DNA from: Nocardia jiangxiensis NBRC 101359
GTDB lineage: Bacteria; Actinomycetota; Actinomycetes; Mycobacteriales; Mycobacteriaceae
NCBI RefSeq assembly: GCF_000308615.1
Contig: NZ_BAGB01000068.1
Span: 62,001 to 126,000 of the forward strand
DNA: 64,000 bases
Direction of reading: 5' to 3'
The notes below the pieces were generated by a model. The model worked only from the letters and a program-made list of their open reading frames with translations. It searched no databases and was not told the DNA's origin. This document shows positions 31,780-40,666 of this stretch, one piece after another. Numbering within the stretch: position 1 is the first letter of the stretch; every line of letters begins with the position of its first letter. The position numbers and the translations under genes were made by a program.

Positions 31780-32469
31780 TCAGGCCTCGAGCTTGTACCC
31801 CAGGCCGCGCACGGTGACCAGATGTTCCGGTTTGGCCGGATCCATCTCGATCTTCGAACGCAGTCGTTTGACGTGCACGTCGAGGGTTTTGGTGTCGCCG
31901 ACGTAATCCGCGCCCCATACCCGGTCGATGAGCTGCCCGCGGGTGAGCACGCGACCGGAATTGCGGAGCAGATACTCCAGCAGATCGAATTCCTTCAACG
32001 GCAGGGTCACCGGCTTGCCGTTGACCTGCACGGTGTGCCGATCCACATCCATGCGCACCGGGCCCGCCTCGAGTACGGCGTTCTCGCTGGTGCCGTCCAT
32101 CTCCTCACCCGCACCGCGCCGCAGCACGGCACGGATCCGGGCGATCAGCTCCCGGGACGAATAGGGCTTGGTCACGTAGTCGTCCGCGCCCAGTTCGAGG
32201 CCGACCACCTTATCGATCTCGCTGTCCCGCGCGGTCACCATGATCACCGGCACGCTGCTGCGGATGCGCAGCTGCTTGCAGACGTCGGTGCCGCTCATTC
32301 CGGGCAGCATCAGGTCCAGCAGGACGATATCCGCACCGGAACGGTCGAACTCGGCCAGCGCGGAAGGTCCGTCGCCGACGACGGTGACCTCGAACCCCTC
32401 CTTGCGCAGCAGAAAGGCGAGCGGATCGGCCAGCGACTCCTCGTCCTCGACGATCAGCACACTCGTCAT
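31780..32469 (-). CDS. regX3: Response regulator RegX3
   Basis: A 229-residue OmpR/PhoB-family regulator. The receiver domain (1-115) has the acidic pair EDEE at 8-11, phospho-acceptor Asp52 (LLDLMLPG), TAR and the conserved lysine in VTKPYS. The C-terminal winged helix (about 130-227) includes LPLKEFDLLEYLL, TRGQLIDRVWG and VRGLGYKLEA. With SenX3 it controls phosphate-starvation genes in mycobacteria. Its ATG overlaps the senX3 stop (ATGA), unlike M. tuberculosis where repeats separate the two genes. Confidence 0.95.
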   Translation of the reverse strand: MTSVLIVEDEESLADPLAFLLRKEGFEVTVVGDGPSALAEFDRSGADIVLLDLMLPGMSGTDVCKQLRIRSSVPVIMVTARDSEIDKVVGLELGADDYVTKPYSSRELIARIRAVLRRGAGEEMDGTSENAVLEAGPVRMDVDRHTVQVNGKPVTLPLKEFDLLEYLLRNSGRVLTRGQLIDRVWGADYVGDTKTLDVHVKRLRSKIEMDPAKPEHLVTVRGLGYKLEA

Positions 32470-33740
32470 CGGGTTGCCTCCACACCGTTTGGTCTGGCTC
32501 GCCCCGCGGGGCGTGAGCCGGTTTCCTTCTTACCCGCCGGAGTTCCGGGGGGTGTTCTCTTGTCCGCGGCGGGGGCCGCACCGGCCCCGCCGCGGGCACT
32601 GTGATCCTCGGTCTCGACCGCGGGAATGCGCAGCGTGAACGTCGAACCCGTGCCCAGTTTGCTCCACAGGGTGATCTCGCCGTTGTGGTTGGCGGCCACG
32701 TGCTTGACGATAGCCAAGCCGAGTCCGGTGCCGCCCGTGGCGCGCGAGCGGGCCTTGTCCGCGCGGAAGAACCGCTCGAACACCCGTTCCTGATCCTCCT
32801 TGGCGATGCCGATACCGCGATCGGTGACCGCGATGTTGACATGACCGTTGCGCACCGCGCGGCTCACGGACACGTGCGAGCCGCGCGGGGAGTAGTTGAT
32901 GGCGTTCTCCACCAGATTCGACAATGCCGTGACCAGCAGCGTCTCATCGCCCAGAATTTCCATCCCGCTGTTGGAATCGGTGCTGACGGTGATTCCGGCG
33001 GCCTCGGCGGCGGTGCGGGAACGTTCGATCGCGGCGTTCACCACGACGTCCACCTCCACGGCCTCGAGCTGCGGCAGCTTCTCCGCGCCCTGCAGGCGCG
33101 ACAGGGCGATCAGCTCGGTCACCATCTTGCCCATCCGCCCGGATTCGGCCAGCAGCCGATTGCCGAAGTGCCGCACCGAATCCGGATCGTCGGCCGATTC
33201 CAGCAACGCCTCGGCGAGCAGGCTCATCGCACCGACCGGCGTTTTGAGTTCGTGGCTGACATTGGCCACGAAATCGCGGCGGGTGGCCTCCATGCGGGCG
33301 GTTTCGGAATCGTCGTCGGCGAACAGCACGACGAAATTGGATTCCCCGCGCGAGAGCGGCCGGGCCATTCCGCGCACGGCGATGCGGCCGCGGCCGGGCA
33401 CCGGATTCTTCAGCGTCAGATCGAATTCCATGTCCTCGCCGGTGGCGATGACTTTCTCGACCGCCGCCCAGGCGCGCTCGTCCAGCAGCCGATTGCGGAC
33501 CACGCCCAATTCCTCGGCGCGCGGATTGACCAGCACCACGTCGCGGTATTCGTCCACGACCGCGATACCGCTCTCGGAGGTGAGCACGATCAGGTCGAGG
33601 ACCTGGGACATGGTCAGGCCGCTCTCGGCCTCGCGCCGCTGTGCCTGGCGAGCATTCACATACGGAATCAGCAGCCCGCCAACGGCCAGCCCGACGATGG
33701 CCGCGAGAACTGCCAGCAGCACGGCCTGGGGAACGCTCAC
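32466..33740 (-). CDS. senX3: Sensor histidine kinase SenX3
   Basis: A 424-residue sensor kinase. One N-terminal membrane helix (residues about 5-27) is followed by a PAS-like domain (about 45-145), the dimerisation box with His163 (NVSHELKTPVGAM), and the ATPase blocks (LSNLVENAINYSP, VTDRGIGIAKEDQERVFERFFR, GTGLGLAIVKHV). The C-terminal tail is basic and proline-rich. I chose the GTG at 33740 because it gives the family N-terminus; the frame extends 41 codons upstream without similarity. It is upstream of and coupled to regX3. Confidence 0.95.
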   Translation of the reverse strand: MSVPQAVLLAVLAAIVGLAVGGLLIPYVNARQAQRREAESGLTMSQVLDLIVLTSESGIAVVDEYRDVVLVNPRAEELGVVRNRLLDERAWAAVEKVIATGEDMEFDLTLKNPVPGRGRIAVRGMARPLSRGESNFVVLFADDDSETARMEATRRDFVANVSHELKTPVGAMSLLAEALLESADDPDSVRHFGNRLLAESGRMGKMVTELIALSRLQGAEKLPQLEAVEVDVVVNAAIERSRTAAEAAGITVSTDSNSGMEILGDETLLVTALSNLVENAINYSPRGSHVSVSRAVRNGHVNIAVTDRGIGIAKEDQERVFERFFRADKARSRATGGTGLGLAIVKHVAANHNGEITLWSKLGTGSTFTLRIPAVETEDHSARGGAGAAPAADKRTPPGTPAGKKETGSRPAGRARPNGVEATR

Positions 33741-34063
33741 ACGTGAATCGTACGATCGCAGGCCGACACGGCGAGTGCCGGACGGCGAAGTTTCATGCAG
33801 GTCGCAGGGCATTACGACGGTGTTAGCCAGTCGTTCACGCGGTGTTTGTCGGCGGGTCGACAATCACCGGCCCGGCCGGGCCGCGCACCCCTTCGACGAT
33901 GCCTCGGCCACATTGCGTTGCGGCACCGCACATCTGGAGAATGCGCGAAGCACGTGTGAACTCGTCCGCCACCCCGCCCGACGCTGTGATTGATTCGGCG
34001 GGGTGTACCGGTTGTGAGGTTTACCTCTTCTGCCGCGAATCGCGGATCACCCGGCGGTTCGGA
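33741..34063. other. Gap between senX3 and the CocE-type gene, likely senX3 promoter
   Basis: No gene of more than a few dozen codons is credible. The minus strand should carry the senX3 promoter. A GTGAAC hexamer occurs (on the minus strand near 33836), but a proper direct-repeat Pho-box is not evident. Possible terminator for the downstream-of-CocE side not seen. Confidence 0.4.
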
Positions 34064-36115
34064 TCACCAACCGTCCGCACCGCGAACCGGGACGTTCACG
34101 AAACTCGGATTTCGCGGATCGAGCTGCACGTGCTCGGGCTTCAGGCCGGTGTCGATCAGCATCGGCATGATCGGCAGCCCCTTGGGGAAGTTCCCGGCGA
34201 ACACGTCCACCCGCAGGCGGTGTCCGGGAGCCAGCACCGCGCGGGTGGCCGGCAGCGCGATATCGAGCGTGGTCGGCACACCCGGCACGGTCGGCTGACG
34301 CCGGTCCAGCGAGGTGTAGGCGCGCGGATCGGTGTAATCGCCATTCGCCGAACGCGAACTGTGTGCCTCGTCGACCTGTCGCAGCGAGGCCATCAACTGT
34401 CCGGAGGACAACACCGTCGACTGCCCGTCCGGGGCGACGTCGTTCAGCGTCGCCACCCAGTACCCGTCCGCGGCGTCCTGCACGGTCTCCAGATGGACCG
34501 CGACCGGACCGGAGATCGTCGTCGCACCCGGCACCGGCGCACTGGTGAAGGTCAGCGCACCGGTCTCGGCGATCCGGGCGTCCTGACCGCACGCGTCGAT
34601 CACCGCCAGCACGCCCGCGGTGGCCTGCGCGGCATCGTTGGAGCACAGCGTCGTCAGGCCGGGCGCGACGGTCAGCCGAGTGGACTCACCGGTGGGCGTC
34701 CCGCTCAGCGATCCGTCGTACGCACTGGACGCGGTACCACTTCGCCTGGCGGACAAGTATATTCGACGATATTTCGCGGCCTCCTCGGCCGGGGCCGACG
34801 GACCGAAACCGCCCTGGGTGACCCAACCGCCGCCCTGTTCGCGCAACGTCACCGGGCCGTAGTGATCGATACCGTTGTCGATTCCCTTGAGCCACTTGTC
34901 GAACCACGCGCGCTGCAACACGTCCAGGCGCGGCGGCAGACCCGGCTTCCCGGATTCGCTACCGGAGTTCAGGTGATAGGTGTTGCCCATCAGCAACTGC
35001 TTGTGCCCCGGCGCGAGCGGAATCTCGTTGTAGATCTTGGATTCCGAATACGTGAACAGATCGTGCCAGCCGCCGGTGACGAAGGTCGGGATGGTGATCC
35101 GGCTCGGGTCACCCAGCCACGCTTGGCGTTCGGTGGACACGTCGGTCAGCATCTGGCGCACCCGCGGATCCAGATCCTGCATGCGCGTTCGGGTGTAGGC
35201 GCTGATCAACACGTCCATGTAGGTGAACGGATCATCGATGCGGTCGTCGAGCCACCTGGTGTCGAACTTGCCGGTCACCAGCGACTGCAGATCCGGAACC
35301 CATTTGAGGCCGTTGATCGCGCTGAGCCACAACGGAATGAAGTTGAATCCGAAGCCGCCGCCGGGCGCGAGCACGTCGTTCACCAGGTCACTGCCCGGCA
35401 CCACGGGGAAGATCGCTTTCAGGGCGGGCGGATGTTGTTCCGCGGCCTGCACCTGGTTGATGCCCGAATAGGACAGGCCGTTCATCCCGACCTTGCCGTC
35501 GGACCAGGACTGGCGCGCGGCCCAATCGATCGTCTCGACGGTGTCCTGCTGCTCGCGCTGCCGCAGCATGTCCCAATCCCCTTGGGAGAAGCCGGTTCCG
35601 CGCACATCGACCACGACCTGCGTGTATCCGCTCTCCACCAGTTCGCGGTCCACCGCGAAGTTGCGCAGTTCACCGCCGCCGAACGCCTTGGTCAGATCCG
35701 TGATCCCGGACAGCGGGGTGCCGGACAGATCGATCTGCCGGAACAGATTCAGCAGCGCATCGGACAGTCCCGGAATCGAGCCCGCGTGATCGGCCAGATT
35801 CGACACCAGTTTGGTGTACGGAGTCATGTTGAGCACGACCGGCGTTCGCACATCGATCGGATGTCCGGCCGGATCGGCGGGACGGTACACGTTGCCTTTC
35901 AGCACCGTGCCGTCACTCATCGTGATCGGCACATCCCAATCGATGTGGATGTTCGGATACTGCTGCGGACCGTCCTGCGCAGCCGTCCAGGCGGCGCCCG
36001 CGGCGCCGCCGTCGGGCCCGGTCGATTCGGGCGCCGCCGAGGACGTTCCGGCGAAGAAGGGCAGGGCAAGGGTGGCTGCGGTCAACACGACTGCGGCACG
36101 GAACGCGTACTTCAT
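34064..36115 (-). CDS. Secreted CocE/NonD-family hydrolase (X-Pro dipeptidyl-peptidase type)
   Basis: A 683-residue exported serine hydrolase. A signal peptide (residues 1-28, KYAFRAAVVLTAATLALPFFAGTSSAA truncated here as MKYAFRAAVV...SSAA) precedes an alpha/beta catalytic domain with Ser215 in NGLSYSG; VVVDVRGTGFSQGDWD is the typical preceding motif. The acid and histidine are likely in FVTGGWHDLFTYSE and LLMGNTYHL. The C-terminal jelly-roll domain covers about residues 450-683 (LTFTSAPVPGATTISGPVAV, LAPGHRLRVDVFAGNFP). It hydrolyses esters or X-Pro peptides outside the cell; the substrate is unknown. It lies between gpm and senX3, which are adjacent in M. tuberculosis. Confidence 0.87.
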   Translation of the reverse strand: MKYAFRAAVVLTAATLALPFFAGTSSAAPESTGPDGGAAGAAWTAAQDGPQQYPNIHIDWDVPITMSDGTVLKGNVYRPADPAGHPIDVRTPVVLNMTPYTKLVSNLADHAGSIPGLSDALLNLFRQIDLSGTPLSGITDLTKAFGGGELRNFAVDRELVESGYTQVVVDVRGTGFSQGDWDMLRQREQQDTVETIDWAARQSWSDGKVGMNGLSYSGINQVQAAEQHPPALKAIFPVVPGSDLVNDVLAPGGGFGFNFIPLWLSAINGLKWVPDLQSLVTGKFDTRWLDDRIDDPFTYMDVLISAYTRTRMQDLDPRVRQMLTDVSTERQAWLGDPSRITIPTFVTGGWHDLFTYSESKIYNEIPLAPGHKQLLMGNTYHLNSGSESGKPGLPPRLDVLQRAWFDKWLKGIDNGIDHYGPVTLREQGGGWVTQGGFGPSAPAEEAAKYRRIYLSARRSGTASSAYDGSLSGTPTGESTRLTVAPGLTTLCSNDAAQATAGVLAVIDACGQDARIAETGALTFTSAPVPGATTISGPVAVHLETVQDAADGYWVATLNDVAPDGQSTVLSSGQLMASLRQVDEAHSSRSANGDYTDPRAYTSLDRRQPTVPGVPTTLDIALPATRAVLAPGHRLRVDVFAGNFPKGLPIMPMLIDTGLKPEHVQLDPRNPSFVNVPVRGADGW

Positions 36116-36196
36116 CGGACGTGATCCACCTCTCGATCGAACGAAACGAGCGAGAGTTTACCTACCGGCGAGTAAGTTGCAAACCACCGGCTACTG

Positions 36197-36937
36197 TTAC
36201 TTGTTGCCGCCCTGGCTCGCCACCGCCGCCGCACCCGCCGCGGCCGCCTCCGGATCCAGGTACTCGCCCGCACCGATCGGGCGCAGATTCTCGTCCAGCT
36301 CGTAGCGCAGCGGAATGCCGGTCGGGATGTTCAGCCCGGCGATGTCCTCGTCCGAGATGTCCTCCAGATGCTTGACCAGCGCGCGCAGCGAATTACCGTG
36401 CGCGGCAACGAGAACCGTCTTGCCGGTGCGCAGCCGCGGGGCGATGTCCGACTCCCAGTACGGCACCATCCGGGCCACGACGTCCTTCAGGCATTCGGTG
36501 GCCGGCGCCTCGATGCCGGCGTAGCGCGGATCGCCGTCCTGGCTGAATTCGCTGCCCGACTCGATCGGCGGCGGCGGCGTGTCGTAACTGCGCCGCCACA
36601 GCATGAACTGCTCGTCGCCGTACTTGTCCCGGATCTCGGCCTTGTTCTTGCCCTGCAACGCGCCGTAGTGCCGCTCGTTGAGCCGCCAGTCCCGGATCAC
36701 CGGAATCCAGTGCCGATCCGCGGCGTCCAGCGCCAGATTCGCGGTGCCGATCGCCCGGCGCAGCAGCGAGGTGAACACGATGTCGGGCAGGATCCCCCGC
36801 TCGGCCAGCAGCTCCCCGGCCCGCCGCCCCTCGGCCACACCCTTCTCGGTCAGGTGCACATCCACCCAGCCGGTGAACAGATTCAGGGCATTCCATTCGC
36901 TCTCGCCGTGGCGCAGCAACACGAGGGTGTACGTCAT
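36197..36937 (-). CDS. gpmA: 2,3-bisphosphoglycerate-dependent phosphoglycerate mutase
   Basis: A 246-residue glycolytic enzyme that interconverts 3- and 2-phosphoglycerate. The phospho-histidine motif LLRHGESEWNALNLFTGW is at the N-terminus (His10), with LNERHYGALQGKNKAE, RRSYDTPPPPI and VAAHGNSLRALVKHL as in all dPGM enzymes. The C-terminus is alanine-rich. An ATG three codons upstream (36946) would give MGRM; I prefer 36937 because it matches the usual start. It follows a ROK kinase gene on the same strand by 34 bases. Confidence 0.95.
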   Translation of the reverse strand: MTYTLVLLRHGESEWNALNLFTGWVDVHLTEKGVAEGRRAGELLAERGILPDIVFTSLLRRAIGTANLALDAADRHWIPVIRDWRLNERHYGALQGKNKAEIRDKYGDEQFMLWRRSYDTPPPPIESGSEFSQDGDPRYAGIEAPATECLKDVVARMVPYWESDIAPRLRTGKTVLVAAHGNSLRALVKHLEDISDEDIAGLNIPTGIPLRYELDENLRPIGAGEYLDPEAAAAGAAAVASQGGNK

Positions 36938-36971
36938 GCGGCCCATCGTAGCGGTGGTGGTTTCCGGGCTC

Positions 36972-37871
36972 CTATGCCTGTTCGACCTCGTATTCGGTGG
37001 CCAGGACCGCCGCTCCGACCAGGGTTGCGCCGTGGTCTATCTGGGACGGGACGACGCGCAGGTCGTGCAGGAAGCCGAGGCGGGCGTGCTCGGCGATCGC
37101 CGCGCGCATCGGATTCCACAGCGGCTCACCGGATTCGGCGAAACCGCCGCCGATGACGACGCGATCGATGTCCAGCAGTGCCGCGGCGGACGAAATCGCC
37201 TGGCCCAGAGCGGTTCCGGCGCGTTCGAGAGCCGCGAGGGCGATCGCGTCACCGCCGTGCGCGGCCTGCGCGAGTTCGATGCCCGAGCGGCCGGTCCAGC
37301 CGTGGTCGCGGGCCCAGCGCACCGAGGACATACCGCTGGCGACGGCCTCGACGCAGCCGATACCGCCGCAGCCGCACCGTTCGCGGGAGCCGGGAACCAC
37401 GATATGGCCGACGTGTCCCGCGTTGCCGGTGCGGCCGAGGGCGAGCTTCCCGTCGGAGATGATCCCGCCGCCGATGCCCGAGGACACCGTCATCGCCAGG
37501 CCGTCACGCACCCCGCGCAAGCCCCCGATGTGATGTTCGGCCAGCGCCAGGCAGGCGCCGTCGACCGCGAGCCGCACCCCGGCTCCCGGGAACAACTCGC
37601 GTACCGCGTCCACCAGCGCGAATCCCGAACTCCACTCCTGGATATTCAGCGGCGAGGTCGTCCCGGAGCGCACATCCACCGGGCCCGCGGCCCCGATCCC
37701 GACGGCGCCGACCCGCTCCTGGCCTGCCACCCCGAGCAGCAACTCCCGGCAGGCATCCCACACCCCCTGCTTCGGCACCGCGATCTGCCGCACGTCCCGA
37801 ACCCGCTGCCCCGCATCCACGACCCCCGCGGCGAACTTCGTCGCCCCGATATCCAACGCCACACTGATCAC
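36972..37871 (-). CDS. ROK family sugar kinase
   Basis: A 299-residue kinase. The phosphate loop is LDIGATKFAAGVVD at the N-terminus; GIGAAGPVD and VSSGIGGGIISDGKL follow, and the zinc motif CGCGGIGCVEAVAS is complete. Likely it phosphorylates glucose or an amino sugar; ROK proteins with this zinc motif are kinases, and no DNA-binding domain is attached. The GTG at 37871 has GAGGA nine bases upstream. Close spacing to gpmA suggests a shared glycolytic transcript. Confidence 0.88.
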   Translation of the reverse strand: MISVALDIGATKFAAGVVDAGQRVRDVRQIAVPKQGVWDACRELLLGVAGQERVGAVGIGAAGPVDVRSGTTSPLNIQEWSSGFALVDAVRELFPGAGVRLAVDGACLALAEHHIGGLRGVRDGLAMTVSSGIGGGIISDGKLALGRTGNAGHVGHIVVPGSRERCGCGGIGCVEAVASGMSSVRWARDHGWTGRSGIELAQAAHGGDAIALAALERAGTALGQAISSAAALLDIDRVVIGGGFAESGEPLWNPMRAAIAEHARLGFLHDLRVVPSQIDHGATLVGAAVLATEYEVEQA

Positions 37872-37926
37872 AGCCCGAAATCCTCGCACCCCGGACCCGT
37901 CCGCGGCAGGGAAACCGCGTTGTGGA

Positions 37927-38604
37927 TCAGGCGGTGAACCCCGGGCCGTCGAAACGGTCGAGGGTGGTGAAGTCCTCGACGGCCGCGCGGCGCAGTTTGG
38001 TCGGACGGCGCACGGGGTGCCCCAGGGCCAGCGCGGCGGCGACCGCGAATTCGTCAGGCACGCCGAGCAGAGCGCGGACCTGCGGCTCGTGGCGGGTGAG
38101 CATCGTGGTCATGACGCCGCCCAGACCGCGGTCGCGCGCGGCCAGCAGGATGTTCCAGGCGAAGGGGTAGATCGATGCGCCGCCGACCAGGGTGTACCGG
38201 TCCAGGTCGCGATCCGGGGCCGCGAGAGCCCGCAGATCGGCCAGCAGCACGATCAGGACGGGCACCTCGTGCAGTTGTTCGGCGAACCTGCCCCGCTTCG
38301 CCGCGCTGGCGGGCGCGTCCTGCAACGCCCGCGCCTCGGCCTCCCGATCGGTGACCGGAGCCCACGCCACCAGCCCGGCCCGCCCCATCGCCAGGTACTC
38401 GTCCCACCCCGGCAGATACAGATCCCGCAACCCGAGCCGCACCTGCGGATCGCGCACCACGATCGCCCGCCACCCCTGCCGGTTACCGCCACTGGGCGCG
38501 AAACGTGCGTCATCGAGAATCTCGTAGACCACACGATCCTCGACCGCCTCATCGGTGAACTCCCGAACCGCCCCCGTGGTCCGCATTGCATCGCTCAGTT
38601 CCAT
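37927..38604 (-). CDS. Nitroreductase family flavoprotein
   Basis: A 225-residue FMN-dependent oxidoreductase. The N-terminal FMN motif is MRTTGAVREFTDEAVEDRVV with APSGGNRQGWRAIVVRD, and the C-terminal block GLGGVMTTMLTRHEPQVRALLGVPDEF is typical. The protein probably reduces nitro compounds or quinones with NAD(P)H, but the physiological substrate is not evident. The frame extends 53 codons upstream of the ATG at 38604 without similarity. Same strand as the YbjN-like gene upstream, with a 77-base gap. Confidence 0.9.
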   Translation of the reverse strand: MELSDAMRTTGAVREFTDEAVEDRVVYEILDDARFAPSGGNRQGWRAIVVRDPQVRLGLRDLYLPGWDEYLAMGRAGLVAWAPVTDREAEARALQDAPASAAKRGRFAEQLHEVPVLIVLLADLRALAAPDRDLDRYTLVGGASIYPFAWNILLAARDRGLGGVMTTMLTRHEPQVRALLGVPDEFAVAAALALGHPVRRPTKLRRAAVEDFTTLDRFDGPGFTA

Positions 38605-38681
38605 GCGCCCATTGTCGATCGCCGGTCCGCACAACCGACCAACCGCCCCGCGAACTCCCGCAGCAGCGCAGGCGTCGGACC

Positions 38682-39179
38682 TCAGGAATCCTCGGCGTCG
38701 ACCAGGTGCTCGAAGGCACGCAGATTCTTCAGCGACTCCCCCCGCGACACCCGCCATTTCCATTCGCGCCGAATGGATTCCGCGAAACCGAGTTCGAGCA
38801 GAACGTTGAAGTCCGCGTCGACGGCCTCGAGGATCTGACCGAAGATACGGTCCAGTTCGTCCTCGGTGACCGCGTGGGTGGCGATGCGACCGACGAGGTA
38901 GATATCGCCCACCCGATCCAGGGTGTAGGCGACGCCGTAGAGCCGGCGGTTGCGGCGCAGCAGGAATTTGTAGACGCCCTCGAAGTTCTCGTCCGGTTTG
39001 CGGCAGACGAAGGATTCGGTGCGCACGCCGTGCTTGCCTACGGTCAGCATGACGGTGGTCTTCAGTTTGCGCTCACCGGGCAACACCACGACGAACGTCT
39101 GCTCCCCGTCGCGGGTGTACTCCACCTCGCGATCCCGCAGGGTCCGCTCGATCAGTTCCGCGGTCTCGGCGGCGCTCAC
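38682..39179 (-). CDS. YbjN/type III secretion chaperone-fold protein (Rv0487-like)
   Basis: A 165-residue soluble protein with the YbjN-like alpha-beta fold: an N-terminal helix (AAETAELIERTLRDREVEY), several strands (FVVVLPGERKLKTTVMLTVG, ESFVCRKP) and a long C-terminal helical part (DELDRIFGQILEAVDADFNVLLELGF). YbjN proteins are proposed to help folding or protein interaction. The GTG at 39179 lies 28 bases after the mshA stop, so both are likely co-transcribed, as in mycobacteria. Confidence 0.85.
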   Translation of the reverse strand: MSAAETAELIERTLRDREVEYTRDGEQTFVVVLPGERKLKTTVMLTVGKHGVRTESFVCRKPDENFEGVYKFLLRRNRRLYGVAYTLDRVGDIYLVGRIATHAVTEDELDRIFGQILEAVDADFNVLLELGFAESIRREWKWRVSRGESLKNLRAFEHLVDAEDS

Positions 39180-39207
39180 CGGGCCGCCCCGCTCACCGCA
39201 CGTCCAC

Positions 39208-40560
39208 TCACCTGCGCACCACTCCCATCCGTCGCCGCCACAACGCCCGCGACCTGGTCTGACCACCGTCGCCCAGCACCGTACCCGCCAACCGCGAGCG
39301 CACCCCCCGATGACTCCACAGCGCCTCGGCATAACTGTCCAGCAGTCCCTCGGCGGTGTGCTCCCAGGAGAATTCGGTGGCGTGTTCGGCGGCCGCGACG
39401 CCCATCGCGCGCAGACGTCGCGGATCGTCCAGCATCGAGCGCAGCGACGCGGCCCACTCGTCGGTGCGGTGACCACCCACCAACAGCCCCGAAACCCCAT
39501 CGCGCACAGCGGTTCCCAGTCCGCCGACGTGCGCGGCGAGCACCGGGGTACCGCTGGCCTGCGCCTCGATGGCGACCAGGCCGAACGATTCGTTGTAGCT
39601 GGGCACCGCGACGACGTCCGCGGCCCGGTACACCTGTACCAGCCGCTGCGGGGCCTGCGGCGGCAGGAAGGTCACCCGGTCCGCGATGCCCAGCGAGGCG
39701 GCGAGTTCGATCAACGCGTCGGGGCGTTCGAGTCCGGTGCCGGACGGGCCGCCCACGATCAACACCCGCAGCGCGCGGCCGGGTTGCTCGCGCAGCACCT
39801 GCGCGGCGGCGTGCACCAGCACGTCGGGGGCCTTGAGCGGCTGGATCCGGCCGACGAAGGCGACCACCTGCTCATCGGGAGAGATACCCAGCTCGGCACG
39901 GGCGGCGGCCTTGTCGCCGGGACGATAACGCGCCAGATCCGCACCGGGCAGCACCACATCGATGCGCTCGGGATCCGCCCCGTACAGCTCGACCAGCTGC
40001 CGGGCCTCCTCGGCGGTATTGGCGATCAGCCGATCGGTCTCCTCGACGAGCTGACGTTCGCCGATCTCCCGGGCCTTGGGTTCGGGCGCGTCACCCTCGG
40101 CGAGATAGGCGTTCTTCACCGCGGCGAGCGTGTGCGCGGTGTGCACCTGCGGCACCCGCCAGCGATCGCGGGCCAGCCAGCCGACCTGCCCGGACAACCA
40201 GTAGTGCGAGTGGATGAGGTCGTAGTGGCCGGGCAGCTGCCGGGCCTCCTGCCGCAGCACCTCGGCCGCGAACGGGCACAGTTGCGTGGGCAGATCGTGT
40301 TTGTCCAGGCCCTCGAACGGTCCCGCGACCACATTGCGCACCAGTACGCCCGGTGCGGCCTCGACCACCGGTTCGTCGCCCGAGGAGGTCGCGCGGGTGA
40401 AGATCTCCACCTCGACCCCGCGGCGCGCCAGCTGAATCGCGGTCTGCAGCACGTAGACGTTCATCCCACCCGCGTCGCCGGTACCCGGCTGCGCCAGCGG
40501 CGAGGTGTGCACCGATAACACGGCTATCCGATTCGGCCGTACATCCGCGCGTTGACTCAC
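39208..40560 (-). CDS. mshA: D-inositol-3-phosphate glycosyltransferase MshA
   Basis: A 450-residue GT4 retaining glycosyltransferase that transfers N-acetylglucosamine from UDP-GlcNAc to inositol-3-phosphate, the first step of mycothiol synthesis. Visible blocks are SVHTSPLAQPGTGDAGGMNVYVL, EIFTRATSSG, AGPFEGLDKHDLPTQL, HSHYWLSGQVGWLARDRW, VGRIQPLKAPDVLVHAA and the donor-site PSYNESFGLVAIEAQASGTP. The start is a GTG at 40560, with GGAAAGG upstream; the adjacent GTG at 40563 is equally possible. The C-terminus is basic. Its presence confirms a mycothiol-producing actinobacterium. Confidence 0.95.
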   Translation of the reverse strand: MSQRADVRPNRIAVLSVHTSPLAQPGTGDAGGMNVYVLQTAIQLARRGVEVEIFTRATSSGDEPVVEAAPGVLVRNVVAGPFEGLDKHDLPTQLCPFAAEVLRQEARQLPGHYDLIHSHYWLSGQVGWLARDRWRVPQVHTAHTLAAVKNAYLAEGDAPEPKAREIGERQLVEETDRLIANTAEEARQLVELYGADPERIDVVLPGADLARYRPGDKAAARAELGISPDEQVVAFVGRIQPLKAPDVLVHAAAQVLREQPGRALRVLIVGGPSGTGLERPDALIELAASLGIADRVTFLPPQAPQRLVQVYRAADVVAVPSYNESFGLVAIEAQASGTPVLAAHVGGLGTAVRDGVSGLLVGGHRTDEWAASLRSMLDDPRRLRAMGVAAAEHATEFSWEHTAEGLLDSYAEALWSHRGVRSRLAGTVLGDGGQTRSRALWRRRMGVVRR

Positions 40561-40666
40561 CACCTTTCCAGTGTGCACGTCCCGTGCCGCGCGCCGATGC
40601 GGCCTGGACCTCCAAGTGAGAGTCGTCACAATACGTTCGCCGACATACCGCGCGGCAGTGGATCTT

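Noticed and set aside
33741..33860. Pho-box (RegX3 site) before senX3
   Set aside because: Only a single GTGAAC is seen without the second repeat at proper spacing; insufficient to call.
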